From the NCBI GenBank assembly GCA_036873755.1, contig JAVTVY010025036.1, positions 53,939 to 117,938 on the forward strand: a stretch of DNA of 64,000 nucleotides. Reading direction: 5' to 3'. The notes under the pieces were generated by a model. The model had not been told where the DNA came from. It ran no database searches and saw only the letters and a program-made list of their open reading frames with translations. Within the stretch, counting starts at the first letter, position 1. Every line of letters begins with the position of its first letter. Made by a program: the position numbers and the translations under genes. This DNA is from Hanleya hanleyi (lineage: Eukaryota > Mollusca > Polyplacophora > Lepidopleurida > Hanleyidae). Of the stretch, positions 1 through 11,849 are shown in pieces.

Positions 1-1005
1 AGAATCGCCAGTGATTTTCATCAAAAATCACCAGAAATTTTCATCAAAAATAGGTCAGCTCAGAACTTGTTGGTAACAGTCTCCTAATGCGCCTTCATTC
101 CAAAATAAATTACGATCGCCGATTTAATTTTACAATTTTTTAATTAAAGGAAACAGATTGAATAATATAGGTTCAGTAGATTTCAAGCTTTACGTGTGAA
201 AATACATTTACATCTCTTTAATGGTTTTCAGTGCCCTTGTACAGGATCAAAACAACTTTTTGAATCACATTATTTTCCCAACAATACAACAATTTTTTAT
301 ATATAGTACTATAGTAGAAAGGTAGCATTTATGTAGTTTACGGTAATTCAACTCAAGACCAACACCTTCTATGCACAAGATTCTATGTCATTCTCCAGAG
401 CATAACCGGTACAAAGAGGAATAAATAGCGTCTCTACATCACGTTGTTATCTAGATATATTAGACAACACATTTTGGGCATCGGCAATCTGATGAATGTA
501 CTATTCCGGTTTTCACATTATATTCTATGGCGGTTGATCGGTGATTTTCTTCATTGATAAACGTTAAACCACCTCAGCTTCGTTATGGAAACAGCGCTGA
601 TTGTTTGAGGGTATATGCAGTACTTAACATTAACCTCAGGGCCATGTGCCATACAGTGGGACAGGGTATTTTTAGCTGTGGGTAATTTGACCTGAATCTG
701 AAGGCTCCAGCCTGGTGTGGCCAATGTGAAATAGGATACACGTTAAAGGCTACAGTTTACATACACAATGTATATCTATAACAATATACTGAAGTGTTAA
801 TTATCAATCTAATTTTAATCAGAATTATTTCAGATCAGAACTTGCTGGTAACAATGCCCTAATGCACGTTCATGCCAAAAACCAAGGTTCTAATGTCAAT
901 GGTTCTCCTTATTTTGCCGACGAAAGGATTCGGATGGACTGACTGACTGACTCACTCACTCATTACCGGACAATTTGCGATCTGTAGCCTACTTCGTAGG
1001 AATAT
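1..1005 (+). mobile_element. Helentron/pearl-like non-autonomous element, left end cut by window
   Basis: The right end carries an ACTG/CACT microsatellite (938-963) followed by a perfect hairpin CCTACTTCGTAGG at 988-1000. The same end recurs at 12157-12172 and, inverted, at 20685-20697. Two diverged direct repeats (about 52-110 and 831-881) bracket an internal module of about 700 bp. That module is found in reverse orientation inside 20683-22716. A terminal hairpin plus internal short tandem repeats fits Helentron-associated elements and bivalve pearl elements; the class is inferred from architecture. No coding sequence was found. Confidence 0.6.
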
Positions 1006-1155
1006 TGTTATCCGCCATCTGTAACTCACATTGTATACCTCTCGTGCCACCCTGAGTGGTTAGAGTGTAATAAATGATTGATTGTTAATTCCGCGACCGC
1101 GAAGTACCAAGTGCAGACACCCTGTCTAAATTGAACAATATGATCTGTTCTGAGT

Positions 1156-1658
1156 TTAACCTTACCTGGCCTGGGGGAGGGGAGGGGGCAAAATGCCCTC
1201 CCCCCTACCAAACTTTCTGCGCTGTCTCAAGTATCGTAAGCGCTGTAATTCAAGATGGCGTCCACGTGCGGTACCAGAAAAGTTATGTTTTCGTCATATT
1301 TCTTCAAAATTTCTGCTTTTTCGCGATGAAAAGTTGGCAAAAACTATTTTATTTGACATTACATTAATACTTACTAATTTATCATGCATTTTCTGCGGAG
1401 AAATTGCATAAATAAAAAAAAATCTGACCGAAAAATCGATCAAAAAATGTCGTTTTTGAAAATGATGTCACTGCGACTTCGTCACAGCGGTCATCTTGGA
1501 TTTTTTTACATATTCTGGTGAAGCTTCACCCAAGGATATAGTGTGGTAAGTTTCGGTCCCCTAGCTCAAGAGATAAGAAAAAGAATTAGGGGGAGGGGGG
1601 GGGGAGCATTTCGCCCCCCTCCCCCAGGCCAGAACAGGCCCCAAATAGATAGGGTTAA
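1156..1658. mobile_element. TTAA-flanked MITE with G-rich inverted ends
   Basis: TTAA at 1156-1159 and 1655-1658 flank a 495-bp insert. Its ends are imperfect inverted repeats sharing CTGGCCTGGGGGAGG. The insert splits a repeat block: the left flank (about 1105-1155, gtgcagacaccctgtct) and the right flank (from 1659, gattcacgataacagg) are contiguous in other copies near 2190-2260. TTAA target duplication is typical of piggyBac and Kolobok superfamilies. There is no coding capacity; the short reading frames inside it are not genes. Confidence 0.65.
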
Positions 1659-4440
1659 GATTCACGATAACAGGCTGTATTTTCATTCTCGTGTCTGTTG
1701 GAAAGATGAAGATATTTGAGTTTTCTCACAGTTATGGTACGAAATGACAATCTTTTCACATTGTATGTATATCCAATGTCTGATCTACACCAGAACGACA
1801 ATAAATAAAGTTGATACGGTTTTTGACAAACAAGTTGTTTGACTGTGGTGTGAGAGACTGAAAATTAAACTAAGATATAATATTCCGTCATATTATATCT
1901 GAGTTTACTGCGATGGGTACCCAGTTGCCATGGTATAACCATATTTCCAGAAATGTACAAGTTATATATAGTTCTGTATAACACAGATACAATTTAGGAC
2001 CTATTAAAGTAGCTCGAGATCGACATAATTTGCATAAAAATCAGCAAACGTGGTCATTAGCACTCTGAATAAACTATTGAAATCTACCGTTAAGCTTGAA
2101 CAACCAGACACCTTGTCTCCACGAACGCATTGTTTGAAGACAAAAGAATGTGCGTAAGATGTATGTCAATTTCGCGCTTCAAGTACCTGGTGCAGACACC
2201 CTGTCTCAACTGAAACAATATGATCTGACCTAAGTTTTAGATTCACGATAACAGGCTGTATTTATCCTCATCTCTGTTGAAAATATGAAGAAATTCGAAA
2301 AAAAAACCCATAGAAATGAAGCTGGAAAAAAAGATAATGGTCTCGAAAAAAAGTAGCACATGGTATAATCATATTTCCAGAAATGTACAACCTATATAGT
2401 GCTATATAACATAGATAAAATTCAGGACGTATTAAAGTAGCTCGACATCTACATAATTTGCATAACACTTCAGCAAACGTTGGTTTAATTAAGGACCTAT
2501 TAAAGTAGCTGGAAATCGACATAATTTGCATAAAGATTTAGCAAACCTGGTCGTTAGCAGTCTCCGAATAAACTATTGAAATCTACCGTTGGGCTCGAAC
2601 AACCAGACAGCTTGTCTCCACGAAGGCATTGTTTGAAAACAAAAGAATACGCGTAAGGTGTATGTTAATTTCGAAGCTCAAGTACTGGTGCAGACACCCT
2701 GACTCAACTGAAACACTATAGTTCAAGTTCAAGTTCAAGTTCAAGTTCAAGTAAATTTTATTTAAAGACGAGGGAGTGTTTAACATAAAACATTAGCTCT
2801 GGAGAGCTATTGGTGGTCTATAAAACATATTAACAATAACAGAAACAAGACATGGACATATATGTACACAAACGACAATAGACGAAGCAGAACAAATTGC
2901 AGAACATTCATGGGATTAGATAAAACTGGTATACTTTGTTAAGACATAACGTTCTTGTACACTACATAAAAGTCGTATATATTGATTAAATATTTGTGTT
3001 AAGAATATATCACAAAACTTAAAAGAAGCATGCAAACATATTTATCTATAGTATACGATGAAAGCATAAAAGCATTCGGACAAGTACATATACAAACGAG
3101 TAATTTTACATCACATTGTGTTCACGAATGGACAAGATGACTATCTGCACATAGTATATAGGTTAGCGGCAGGAACAAGCGATGCATGAGCATGTTTTCC
3201 CATTCCATGACTGTATAAGCCTGGTAAATTGGTTCAAGCTGGTAGCAGCTCTCATGCTATTAGGGAGCTCGTTCCATAGTTTGGCAGCAGCGTAACTAAA
3301 ACTGCGGATACCATACCTTGTCGTCTTGACTCTTGGAATATCCAAGATATTTACATATCTGAAAGAGTATGCCGACTCTTTCAGAGCAACAAGATCCTGA
3401 AGATATAAGGGGCTATTTCTATGCAATAGTTTGAAAATCTCCAGCGCCATTGTCCGTATACGGCGGATTCTTAAAGATGGTAGGTTAAACAGTTCTAGGA
3501 GCTCATCATAACATTTTTCGTTATCTCCAAAGATAAAACGGATAGCACGCTCCTGAATCTTCTCTAATTTTTTGGTACATGCCTCATTGCAAAAGTGCCA
3601 AGTGAGAGGACAGTAATTAAAATTTGATAAGATAAAAGAATGATATATTGCTAGTTTCCCCGATTTCGATAGGTGATTCCCTATTCTTTATAATATAAAA
3701 AATCAGCAAACGTGGTCATTAGTTGGGCTCGAACAACCAGACAGCTTGTCTCCACGAAGGCATTGTTTGAAGACAAAAGAATGCGCGTAAGGTGTATGTT
3801 AATTTCGAAGCTCAAGTACCTGATGCAGACACCCTGACTCAACTGAAACACTATGATCTGATCTAAGTTTCATATTCACGATAACAGCCTGTATTTGTCC
3901 TCATCTCTGTTGGCAATATGAAGAATTTGAGTTTTCTCACAGTTATGAAATGAAACTACATTAACTTTTCATATTGTATGTATATATATCCATAAGTCTG
4001 ATCTACACCAAAACGACAATAAATCAAGCTAATGCGGTTGTTGTTGTTGTTCGACTATAGCGCGGGAGACTGAAGATTAACCTAATCATCTGTCTTCGAG
4101 TTCTTATTGAAAATTGAAGTCGGTGAATTCCAAAAACCTAACGGGGAAGCTGAGAAGAAGTAACGCCATGGTATATCCATATTTCCAGAAATGTACATGT
4201 TACATAGCGTTATAACATAGGTATAATTTAGGACCTATTAAAGTAGCTGGAAATCGACATAATTTGCATAAAGGTTCAGCAAACTTGGTCGTAAGCGCTC
4301 TCCGAATAAACTTTTAAAATCTACCGTCGGGTTCGAGCAGCCAGACAGCTTGTCTCCATGAAAACATTGTCTAAAGCCAAAGGAATGCGCGTCAGGTGTA
4401 TGTCAATTTCGCGACCCAAGTAAAACAATATGATCTGTTC
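1659..4440. repeat. Degenerate ~0.5-0.6 kb tandem repeat block
   Basis: Marker segments recur in order: gattcacgataacag, a tattaaagtagct segment, aatttgcataaa, cagcaaacgtggtc and cagacagcttgtctccacga. The last is found near 2103, 2606, 3730 and 4341, and a partial unit lies at 1105-1155. Copies are diverged and one is split by the LINE fragment at 2722-3690. No protein-coding signal was seen. The block ends just upstream of the kinase exons. Confidence 0.6.
2722..3690 (-). mobile_element. LINE 3' fragment (CR1/L2-like) with hexamer tail
   Basis: On the minus strand, 3450-3163 encodes a reverse transcriptase C-terminal tail. It has the typical RSFSYAAAKLWNELPNSMR block (F-x-x-AA-x-LWN-LP) found after the thumb domain in CR1/L2-type elements. 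The 3' end is a run of about five TTGAAC hexamers (plus strand 2722-2752), the short-repeat tail usual for this clade. It interrupts a ~0.6 kb repeat unit. It is 5'-truncated, lacks the YADD core and cannot be active. Confidence 0.7.
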
Positions 4441-4496
4441 TAAGCTAATGAAATGTGGCTCCTTTAATTGTTCACCTCGAGTCTATTGTCTTTGTG

Positions 4497-4504
4497 TTTA
4501 TATA
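4497..4504 (+). promoter_or_regulatory. Possible TATA box for the PIM-like gene
   Basis: TTTATATAG lies about 140 bp upstream of the kinase start ATG at 4642, a plausible distance for a short 5' UTR. There is no support beyond position and sequence, and the surrounding DNA is AT-rich. Confidence 0.3.
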
Positions 4505-4641
4505 GACTGTCGTATTTTGAAACATCTCAGAACCAACGTGAGCAAGCATCAAGTGGGGCACACATTGTACATCTTACCGGTCTATTAGCTTGCACTCTCT
4601 AAATTATATTATATTGTATACTACTGTATATTTAGCTGAAG

Positions 4642-4943
4642 ATGCTTGCCAGAAAGATTCATTCGAGTGTATTTTCTGGCGATATGGGATTAAACGGTGA
4701 CAAAGAGCGACCCGGTAAGTTTTCTAGCAGCTATGAAATATTCGACTTTGTTTGCATCAGAACATGCTTTCGTGTTTTATTGTTTGGTTTGCCATTTTAA
4801 AGCATCTTCTACAGTGTCATACTTTTTACTTTGCAGCGAAGAAAAGAGAGACGTTTAAAAGGGCATATACCGTGGGGAATGTGTTGGGGAGTGGAGGTTT
4901 TGGTACAGTTTACTCAGGAACAAGACGTCGAGATGGCTTGACG
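4642..4943 (+). CDS. PIM-family Ser/Thr kinase, first two coding exons (partial gene)
   Basis: Exon 1 is 4642-4714 (24 codons plus one base), followed by a consensus gtaagt donor. Exon 2 is 4837-4943, preceded by tttgcag and followed by gtaagt. The 122-bp intron is phase 1 and exon 2 ends in phase 0. The joined reading starts MLARKIHSS and then has the glycine loop LGSGGFGTVYSG. The combination of an ML-x-x-KI-x-S start and LGSGGFG-x-VYSG is characteristic of PIM kinases, cytosolic and constitutively active kinases in survival and growth signalling. Exon 2 ends just where the next PIM exon should begin with the ATP-binding VAIK lysine. No such exon, HRD or DFG motif was found downstream. About 550 bp after exon 2 the LINE begins. 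Either a long LINE-filled intron separates exons that are missed or outside, or this is a truncated copy. Confidence 0.75.
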
Positions 4944-5490
4944 GTAAGTCTACATGCTAGCACTTTGATGATCAAATCATGGGACAGAATATCTGAAAGA
5001 TACCGGCTTCTGGCGTGGACACTCCACAGAAGTTGCAGTATAATATCCTTGATAATTTATCTTCTTTCAACTAGATTGGCTTTCATGATCTCCGAGACAT
5101 TTGAATTCATAGCTCATAAGTATGAGTATGTATAATTATTTTCCACATCGATGTTATTATGCTTATGCCAGAGAGGATTTTGGTGCACATTAATGATGAA
5201 GTACCTCAGATAATTGATGCCATTATTTCGACTGAATTCAAGATCATTTTCGAGACAAGTAAAGAATATATCTACTTATTGCTCAACATTTATTAGGTGT
5301 ATAGATAGATTTTATTCAATCAGGCCACTGCACAGGGCATATGATGAACAGAATTGTTAATTAAGAAATCATGGCGGTGAATAAGAAGATTTAGATCAGG
5401 TGGAATAACAATAAGAACTATACTGGTATAAGTTGATATACTCGGGTGATGTAATTTACTTTTAACTACTGAATGCGACGTTAAACCCTA
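4944..5490 (+). other. Intron 2 or truncated flank of the PIM-like gene
   Basis: This AT-rich stretch follows the exon 2 donor and runs up to the LINE tail. An open frame continues from exon 2 into it as far as 5135, but it crosses the donor site and shows no kinase residues, so it is not coding. No further exon was recognised. Confidence 0.5.
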
Positions 5491-5514
5491 ATTCTCTCTC
5501 TCTCTCTCCTACTT

Positions 5515-7240
5515 TTAACTACTTAAACTACCAATGAACTTACTTAAACGTCTTAGTACCGTTGGTTTATGTGACTGAAATAAAAGTACCATCTTATAAA
5601 CACTTGGTCTTATACAATAATAAGATGGTAATAATTCTTTACGTTTATCCAGAAGAGCTTTGCATTTGATAATCATGTGATATTCATCCCCGACTTCCGC
5701 CTTGCATAAAGTACATAACCTTTGTTCCTTGGGGATATTCTTCCACTGGCCGGTTTCAATGGGTAAATGGTGATTACTGGTTCTAAATTTCAGCATAACT
5801 TTAGCTTGTTTAAAGGATAAAATATTCAGATAATGTTCATATCCAATTTCACTTTTAATTGCCGAGTAAAAAATTCCTTTGGAAGAGCTGTTTATTTGGT
5901 CTTGCCAGATTTGGTAATATACATCTTGTAATTTCTGTTTAATTGCAGCCTTTAACCACCGTAAACTTGAAATCGACTGGTTCAGCCATATATAAGAAAA
6001 TCCCAAATTGTCAAACAAAGATTTGATAAACTCAAGCCATTTAGTAATACTCGATACAGTACCAGATTGTCCAAAAATAAGTTTATACATGAGAACACTA
6101 GTAGCATTGTAATTCCCACTTATTAATTTACTCCAGTAATTAATCATTCTGGAATAGATCGATATTCTAATAGGATATTGCCCTATTTCACCATATATCA
6201 CATACGTCGGAGTACTAGTCCGCAAGCCTAATATTTGTTTTAGAAATTTGATCTCTGTTTGTTCAATAAGCGAAAGGGTTTCATATCCCCAGATTTCACA
6301 GCCAAGTATCGGTTTTACAATTACGTCATATAATTTCAAAATGCAATCTAGTGACAAATTTAAACTTTTTGATCTCCGAAGTACACTATAAAAAGCCGTA
6401 GAAGCCTGCTGAACATTGTTTTTTATCGACTGTATAAAATGTCCTGTGTTTGTGAAATGAACACCCAGATAATTAAAACACCTAACCACTTCAACTAAGC
6501 TACCTTGACAATAAAATATGTCATTTTTATACTTTCTTCCAAAAATGATTACCTTGGTTTTCCTAGCATTAATTTTCAACTTCCATTTTTCACAATACTC
6601 AGCATAACCGTCTATTGATTTCTGCAATCCCTTTTTAGTATCTGCAAACAGAACCGTGTCATCTGCATACAATAGTACAAAGATCTTCACATATGTAACA
6701 ATATCACTATCGCTAAAGAGCATTTCTAAATCTAAGCCAGTACAATTGTTCTTTATAAAAAACTCATCTGAATCATTCACAAATATAGCAAAAAGCAAGG
6801 GAGATAAATTTTCCCCTTGACGTACGCCGACATTACAGGGGAAAGTTTCGGACAGAGTACCATTACTTTTGACACATGATTTAATGTTTTGATACATACT
6901 AAATATTACGTTAAACACTTTTCCATTAATGCCGAAAGACAACACTTTTTTCCAAAGCCCACTCCTCCAAACTGTATCAAAAGCTTTTTCTAAATCCATA
7001 AAAGCACAGAAAAGTCGTTTTCGTTTAAGTTTCATAATTTGCACCAGACAATTTAGGCTAAATATGTGGGTCTATTGTTGAGCAGCCTTTTCTGAATCCT
7101 GCCTGTGAATCGGATAGTAAATTATTTTGTTCCACGAAGTCTGTAAGGCGTTTATTTATAACAGCTGTGAATAATTTTCCTACACAACTCAACAAAGTTA
7201 TAGGTCGGTAATTTTCAGGTTCGAAGCGGTTTCCCTTTTT
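5515..7240 (-). pseudogene. LINE reverse transcriptase, central and C-terminal part
   Basis: The open frame 7044-5515 (509 codons, no clear natural start) carries the RT blocks: AFMDLEKAFDTVW (residues 14-26), GVRQGENLSPLLFAIFVND (73-91), the catalytic LLYADDTVLF (YADD 126-129), and LGVHF with the thumb. Near the end it has LCTLCKAEVGDEYHMIIKC, a CCHC-like tail usual in CR1/Jockey elements. Upstream sequence to about 7240 continues RT homology in other frames (YRPITLLSCVGKLF-like and DSQAGFR-like reading), so a frameshift separates it from the linker at 7215-7766. It would copy element RNA at a nicked target; here it is broken. Confidence 0.85.
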
Positions 7241-7766
7241 TATATATAGGTTTAATTATTCCAACTGACCAACTTTCTGGAATACTGGTATCTAACCCTA
7301 AATTAAAAAGTCTGAGATATATGGGTTTCATAATGTCAAATGATTTTTTAATATATTCATTGACAACATTATCGTTGCCCGGTTTCTTTCCGTTTTCAAG
7401 TTTGTTTACAGCTTCGAATATTTCTTTCTCGGTTATGGGGTTATTTATTGAGTCATTATTAATATCTCGAGGAATACTACTTTCATCCTGGTTATCAGAG
7501 GTATCTTCAATATTATCCCCCATATTTATTTTACTGAAATGTTCAAATAGAGAATCTAGAGATAAATTATTGTCAATGGGATTTACATTATCCCCCTTTA
7601 TTATTTTCCAAAATTCTTTTGAATTCGAGGATTTCATCTCCTGCAACTGTTTACGAAGACTATTTCGATAAGTTCTGTATTTCTTTCTGAGAATACTTCG
7701 GTAAGTTTTACTTGACTCATTCAAATATTTTCTATTATCGTCTGACCGATTCAGATGACAATGTTT
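7215..7766 (-). pseudogene. LINE linker between endonuclease and RT
   Basis: The minus-strand frame reads through a basic, RT-upstream region (RKKYRTYRNSLRKQL, EFWKIIKGD, ITEKEIFEAVNKLENGKKPG, then WSVGIIKPIYKKGKP). The last two blocks are standard RT motif 0/1 sequences. The frame breaks after GKPLRT, next to the RT core in another frame. Upstream it is cut by the insertion at about 7767; the open frame runs on to 7895 only by crossing into foreign DNA. Confidence 0.75.
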
Positions 7767-9205
7767 AGCTCTTCTGGGCCGAAGGCCCGATGGGCTTATG
7801 TCATAGCCTGATTGTCCGTCGTCCGTCGTCCGTCGTGCGTAAACATCTTCTTCTCTGAAACCGCTTGGCCGATTAAGCTGAAACTTGGCATGCATGTTCC
7901 CCCCAATGGGTACACCAGAATTTGTTCATGCCGTGTCGATACGATTTTAAATATGGCTGCCATGGCGGCCATCTTGAATTTGCCAGTGAAATCTTGTCAT
8001 CATTATTTTTCGGTAACCACTGCATGGATCTTTCTCAAATTTGGTACACAGGTTCCTCTTGGGGTCTAGTTGTGCAAGATACCTTTTGTGGTCTGATTCA
8101 AAAATCCAATATGGCCACCAGGTGGCCATCTTGGATTTCCCGATGAAACATTGTTATCGCGAACTACTGCATAGATCTTTCTCAAATTTGGTACACAGGT
8201 TCCCCTTGGGGTCTAGTTGTGCAAGATACCTTTTTGTGATCTGATTCAAAAATCCAATATGGCCACCAGGTTGGATTTCTCGATGAAACATTGTTATCGC
8301 GATTTCTCAGGAATTACTGCATAGATCTTTCTCAAATTTGGTACACAGCTTCCTCTGGGGGTCTAGTTGTGCAAGATACCTTTTCTGCTCTGATTCGAAC
8401 ATCCAATATGGCCACCAGGCGGCCATCTTGGATTTCCCTATGAAACTTCGTTATCGTGATTTATCAGGAAGTACTGCATGGATCTTTCTCAAATTTGATA
8501 CACAGGTTCCCCTTGTGGTCTAGTTGTGCAAGATACTTTTGTGGTCTGATTCAAAAATCCAATATGGCCACCAGGCGGCCATCTTGGATTTCCAGATGAA
8601 ACATTGTTATCGCGATTTCTCAGGAACTACTGCATGGATCTTTCTCAAATTTGGTACAGAGGTTTCCCTTAGGGTCTAGTTGTGCAAGATACAATTTGTG
8701 GTCTGATTGAAAAAACGAATATGGCCACCAGACGGCCATCTTGGATTTCCCCATGAAACATTGTTATTGCGATTTCTCAGGAACTACTGCATTGATCTTT
8801 CTCACATTTGATACACAGGTTCCCCTTGGGGTCAAGTTGAGCAAGATACCTTTTCTTGTCCGATTCGAAAATCCAATATGGCCACCAGGCGGCCATCTTG
8901 AATTTCCCCATGAAATTTTGTTATCGTGAATTCTCAGGATATTACTGCATGGATGTTGATACACAGGTTGTGCAAGATACCTTTTTGGTCCATTTCGAAA
9001 ATCCAATATGGCCGCATCTTGAATTTCCCATGAAACTTTATCATGAAATCTCAGGAAATAACTGCATGGATCATTTAGTGTTCAGGGGGGACAACACAAG
9101 TTAGAAACTCATCTATTGCAGTTCTTTAGTAAAACTTTCTCACAGCTACTTTCTCCAGTTACAGACAGATGAGCTACAGTGCCGTGGCCCTATCTTTCTT
9201 TTTAG
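7767..9205. mobile_element. Hairpin / CGTC-rich / ~150-bp tandem repeat element inserted in LINE
   Basis: The left end has a GGGCCGAAGGCCC palindrome near 7778, then CGTC-rich repeats (7815-7840), then about seven copies of a ~150-bp unit to about 9070. Each unit holds a tctcaaatttggtacacagg block and a CCAAGATGGCC-type block (seen on plus as ggccatcttgg). It separates endonuclease and RT of one LINE, so it inserted after the LINE. A similar architecture with a different unit occurs at 46080-47200. Reading frames inside are repeat artefacts. Exact ends and target duplication could not be fixed. Confidence 0.65.
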
Positions 9206-9207
9206 AA

Positions 9208-10375
9208 TTATACAATTTTCTGCATCTGCAATTCTTCATCAAACCATTTATTTTTCTGTTTTGTTGGAGGACTTTTATTATTTCGACCTGCTGATACATC
9301 AACAGTTTGGTTCGCAGATTCCACGAGTATCTTCGCTACATTATCAGCAATTTGTGTAATTGAAACCTGATCTGTATCTCCACCATTTAGTTCATCAAGT
9401 GATACCTTAAGTTCATTTACCATATTTAAATCAATATTATTTACATAGTCCTCAACACGCTCCTCTTTCCACTTCTGAGGTTTGTCTTTCTGCTTATTAT
9501 TTGTATTCCGTGTAGAACATTTGGCACTATTGTTATAATGTAGTTCATGAGTTTTTAGAGAGAATGATAATGGACCGTGTATATCTGAATAAAGACCACA
9601 GAAATCATGTACTTCAAAATCATTAATTAATTGAAACCCTGATAAGGATGATAATAAATAGTCAATTAAGCTTACACCTTTACTTGTAGCTTTCCCAATT
9701 TCTGCATCTTTACCAATGCGACCGTTACATATATACATGTTATTATTTCTACATACTTCGATCAATTTCATGCCGTACGTATTTTTACATTTATCCTGTG
9801 TTGCACGACGCATTTTAACACCCATATCTACTAATTTCAAGGGTTCATCAATTATGTCTCTTAGTTCATCATCAAAATCTAATGAATCGGCTAAATGTTT
9901 ATCCAAAACAATGAAATCTTCCACCGAAGCTGTTCTAGAGTTAAAATCTTCAATCAGAAATACGTTACTAGAGATTGACAATTTATCTACTATTTCTCGT
10001 TCAATTTCAGAAAGACTATGTACAGTGGAGTAGGGTGACCCCTCCGGTGGACAATAAACCACACCAAAATGTGCATCGTCTCTTGTATTTAAAGTACTTT
10101 TTTTACATTTAACCATATCAGATATTCGGACGTATTTTCTAAAACATTCACAGACTGTAAACATCCCTCTCGAACTGCTATAATTATACCACCAGATGGG
10201 TTATTTATGATGTAGTCCTATGATTCGGAAACACTTCATAACCAGAGATTTTTATACTATCTAATTCTGTAGTTTTTGTTTCTGCAAAACCGACGATATC
10301 ATACATATTTATAAACTCAATAAACTCGGGATCAATTAATCGTTGTTTTAACCCTCACACGTTTATGTAAAGTAC
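9208..10375 (-). pseudogene. LINE apurinic-type (EEP) endonuclease, degraded
   Basis: The minus-strand open frame 10164-9208 carries GVVYCPPEGSPY, VFLIEDFNSRT (residues 69-78; the usual GDFN is EDFN here), SLIDYLLSS and SDIHGPLSFS (193-202), matching EEP blocks. Just upstream, in a frame broken by stops (about 10375-10200), is the N-terminal part with LYINV, an in-frame stop, then GLKQRLIDPEF and the catalytic-type FAETKT. The domain nicks target DNA to prime reverse transcription. The stops and the G-to-E change argue that it is dead. Confidence 0.75.
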
Positions 10376-10493
10376 TGTTGGTAAATCATTATTGTCTACT
10401 GAATCTATGGATTCAGTTTTCCCGAAGTTCAATAAGATGTCGTTATAGATTTTAGCTTGACGATCACAATCACCCGGTACGTCCTAGTAGTAT

Positions 10494-10987
10494 TCATCTT
10501 GATTTGTCATTGACAGCTGGACTGGCATTGTCGGTGAGTACTTGTTGTGCTGCAGTCATATGCACATTCGTCTGCGGTGCCGAATCCAGACTGGGGCTCG
10601 TCATATGGTCAGTTGGTACGTTCTCGTGGACAGCTGCATGGGCCTCTGTTATTTGACCGGACACAGAAGCTTCGTGTGCCGGATTTACCTCCATTTCGGC
10701 ATTTATTTGCATAACAGACGTTGCTTGTGTATTCATTGGTATTTCTGTGTGAACGGCCACACTCTCCTTGTGATTATTTGTAACACTTGCGTGGTCTTGT
10801 AGGAAATGAAATCGATTACTGGTATACCGGGAGGTGGATGATTAACAGGTGGCTGTACATATCCATAAGGCATTCCAGGCGATGTCGTTTGGCCCGAGGC
10901 CTCGTTGAAAGGCTGGGTACTAGAGTCATTGAACAACACTGCGTTTGCCTGCCTTATAGTCTCACTGATCTGCTGAGATGCTGCCAT
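10494..10987 (-). pseudogene. LINE ORF1-like region, frameshifted
   Basis: An ATG at 10985-10987 starts MAASQQISETIRQAN and a Pro-rich segment. The frame ends at 10733, while a second frame (10760-10494), rich in Ala, His, Asn and Thr, continues the low-complexity composition, suggesting one frameshift. There is no CCHC knuckle or recognisable domain. Position 5' of the endonuclease is the only reason to call it ORF1. Confidence 0.45.
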
Positions 10988-11000
10988 AAATGGGTTTTTT

Positions 11001-11849
11001 TAGTTTTCTGTGCCTGTTTTCGGAATGCTTCACTTCTATTTCGTTTCCTTCCCATTCCACGTATCCGGTACACATAAATCAGACCTGTTTTTAACAGTTC
11101 TGTCCAGCGAAATCAATAAAAATGTTCAGTTTTACGGAGCGATGTTACTGTGCGTCCGCACTTGCCGCCATGGTTAGAGTGTAATAAATGATTGATTGAT
11201 TGACTGTGAACATGTATAGAACTGACACTTTTCCAAATTCATCATTTTGTAATATATATGTTTTTTCGGCTACTGTAAATTATCCTTATTATCTACTTTA
11301 TATACAGAAAAAAAAATTGTTAGCAATATTTCATTTCTAGTCTTAAACTATGTAGACATTTTAAATAAATTTAAAGCTGAAACTTTCTGTGTGCTCCTGA
11401 AACGCCCTAACCCGGCTTTGCGTATTATAACTAAACCCTAAATCAGAAACCCCATAATTCTCACTAATTGTTGCCCTAATTATAACCCCTAATCCGAATC
11501 TATATTTACTTTGACTGTAGCTATATATCCAGATATATTATTATTCAGTGTAGACCTACTGTATACGTATACTACTGTAGAAGTCATGTGACAATTTGAC
11601 CTGAGTGCAAATAATACACGTGCACTGTGTCTATTATAAAATGCTCCAAAAAATTAAGCAAAGGCTACACTCGCCACCATTTTTTCAAGCTACGGCTGCT
11701 GGACGTTAGGTCATTCCGCCCGACACAGCGAATATGGGAGGTGGGCAATCAAACTGGCCCCGAATTTTTCGCTATTAAATTCAATTTGTTTTCATATTTT
11801 TTAGTTTGAATATTATAGAAACATTTTAAATCATGAGTAGTGTGATTAA
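11001..11849. other. LINE 5' flank, no gene seen
   Basis: AT-rich sequence. The string ttagagtgtaataaatgatt near 11173 is shared with 1061-1080, so this is part of another dispersed repeat. No exon, RNA gene or ordered motif was found. Confidence 0.4.

Larger units (their letters stand above)
5491..11000 (-). mobile_element. Degenerate non-LTR retrotransposon (LINE) with internal insertion
   Basis: Read on the minus strand from about 11000 to 5491, the order is an ORF1-like region, an EEP endonuclease, a linker, a reverse transcriptase, and a C-terminal CxxC...HxxxxC zinc-knuckle-like motif. It ends in a GA-dinucleotide run (TC on plus, 5492-5508). This ORF order is that of CR1/Jockey-type LINEs. 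Frameshifts and stops break every ORF, and 7767-9205 is an unrelated tandem-repeat insertion. It is inactive. It lies directly downstream of the PIM-like exons and probably disrupts or fills that gene. Confidence 0.8.

Noticed and set aside
4327..4345. tRNA-like B box (gggttcgagcagcc) in the 0.6 kb repeat
   Set aside because: Imperfect, with no matching A box or cloverleaf; not called a tRNA or SINE.
4752..5135. 127-codon frame spanning kinase exon 2
   Set aside because: It reads through the exon 2 acceptor and donor into intron; only 4837-4943 is coding.
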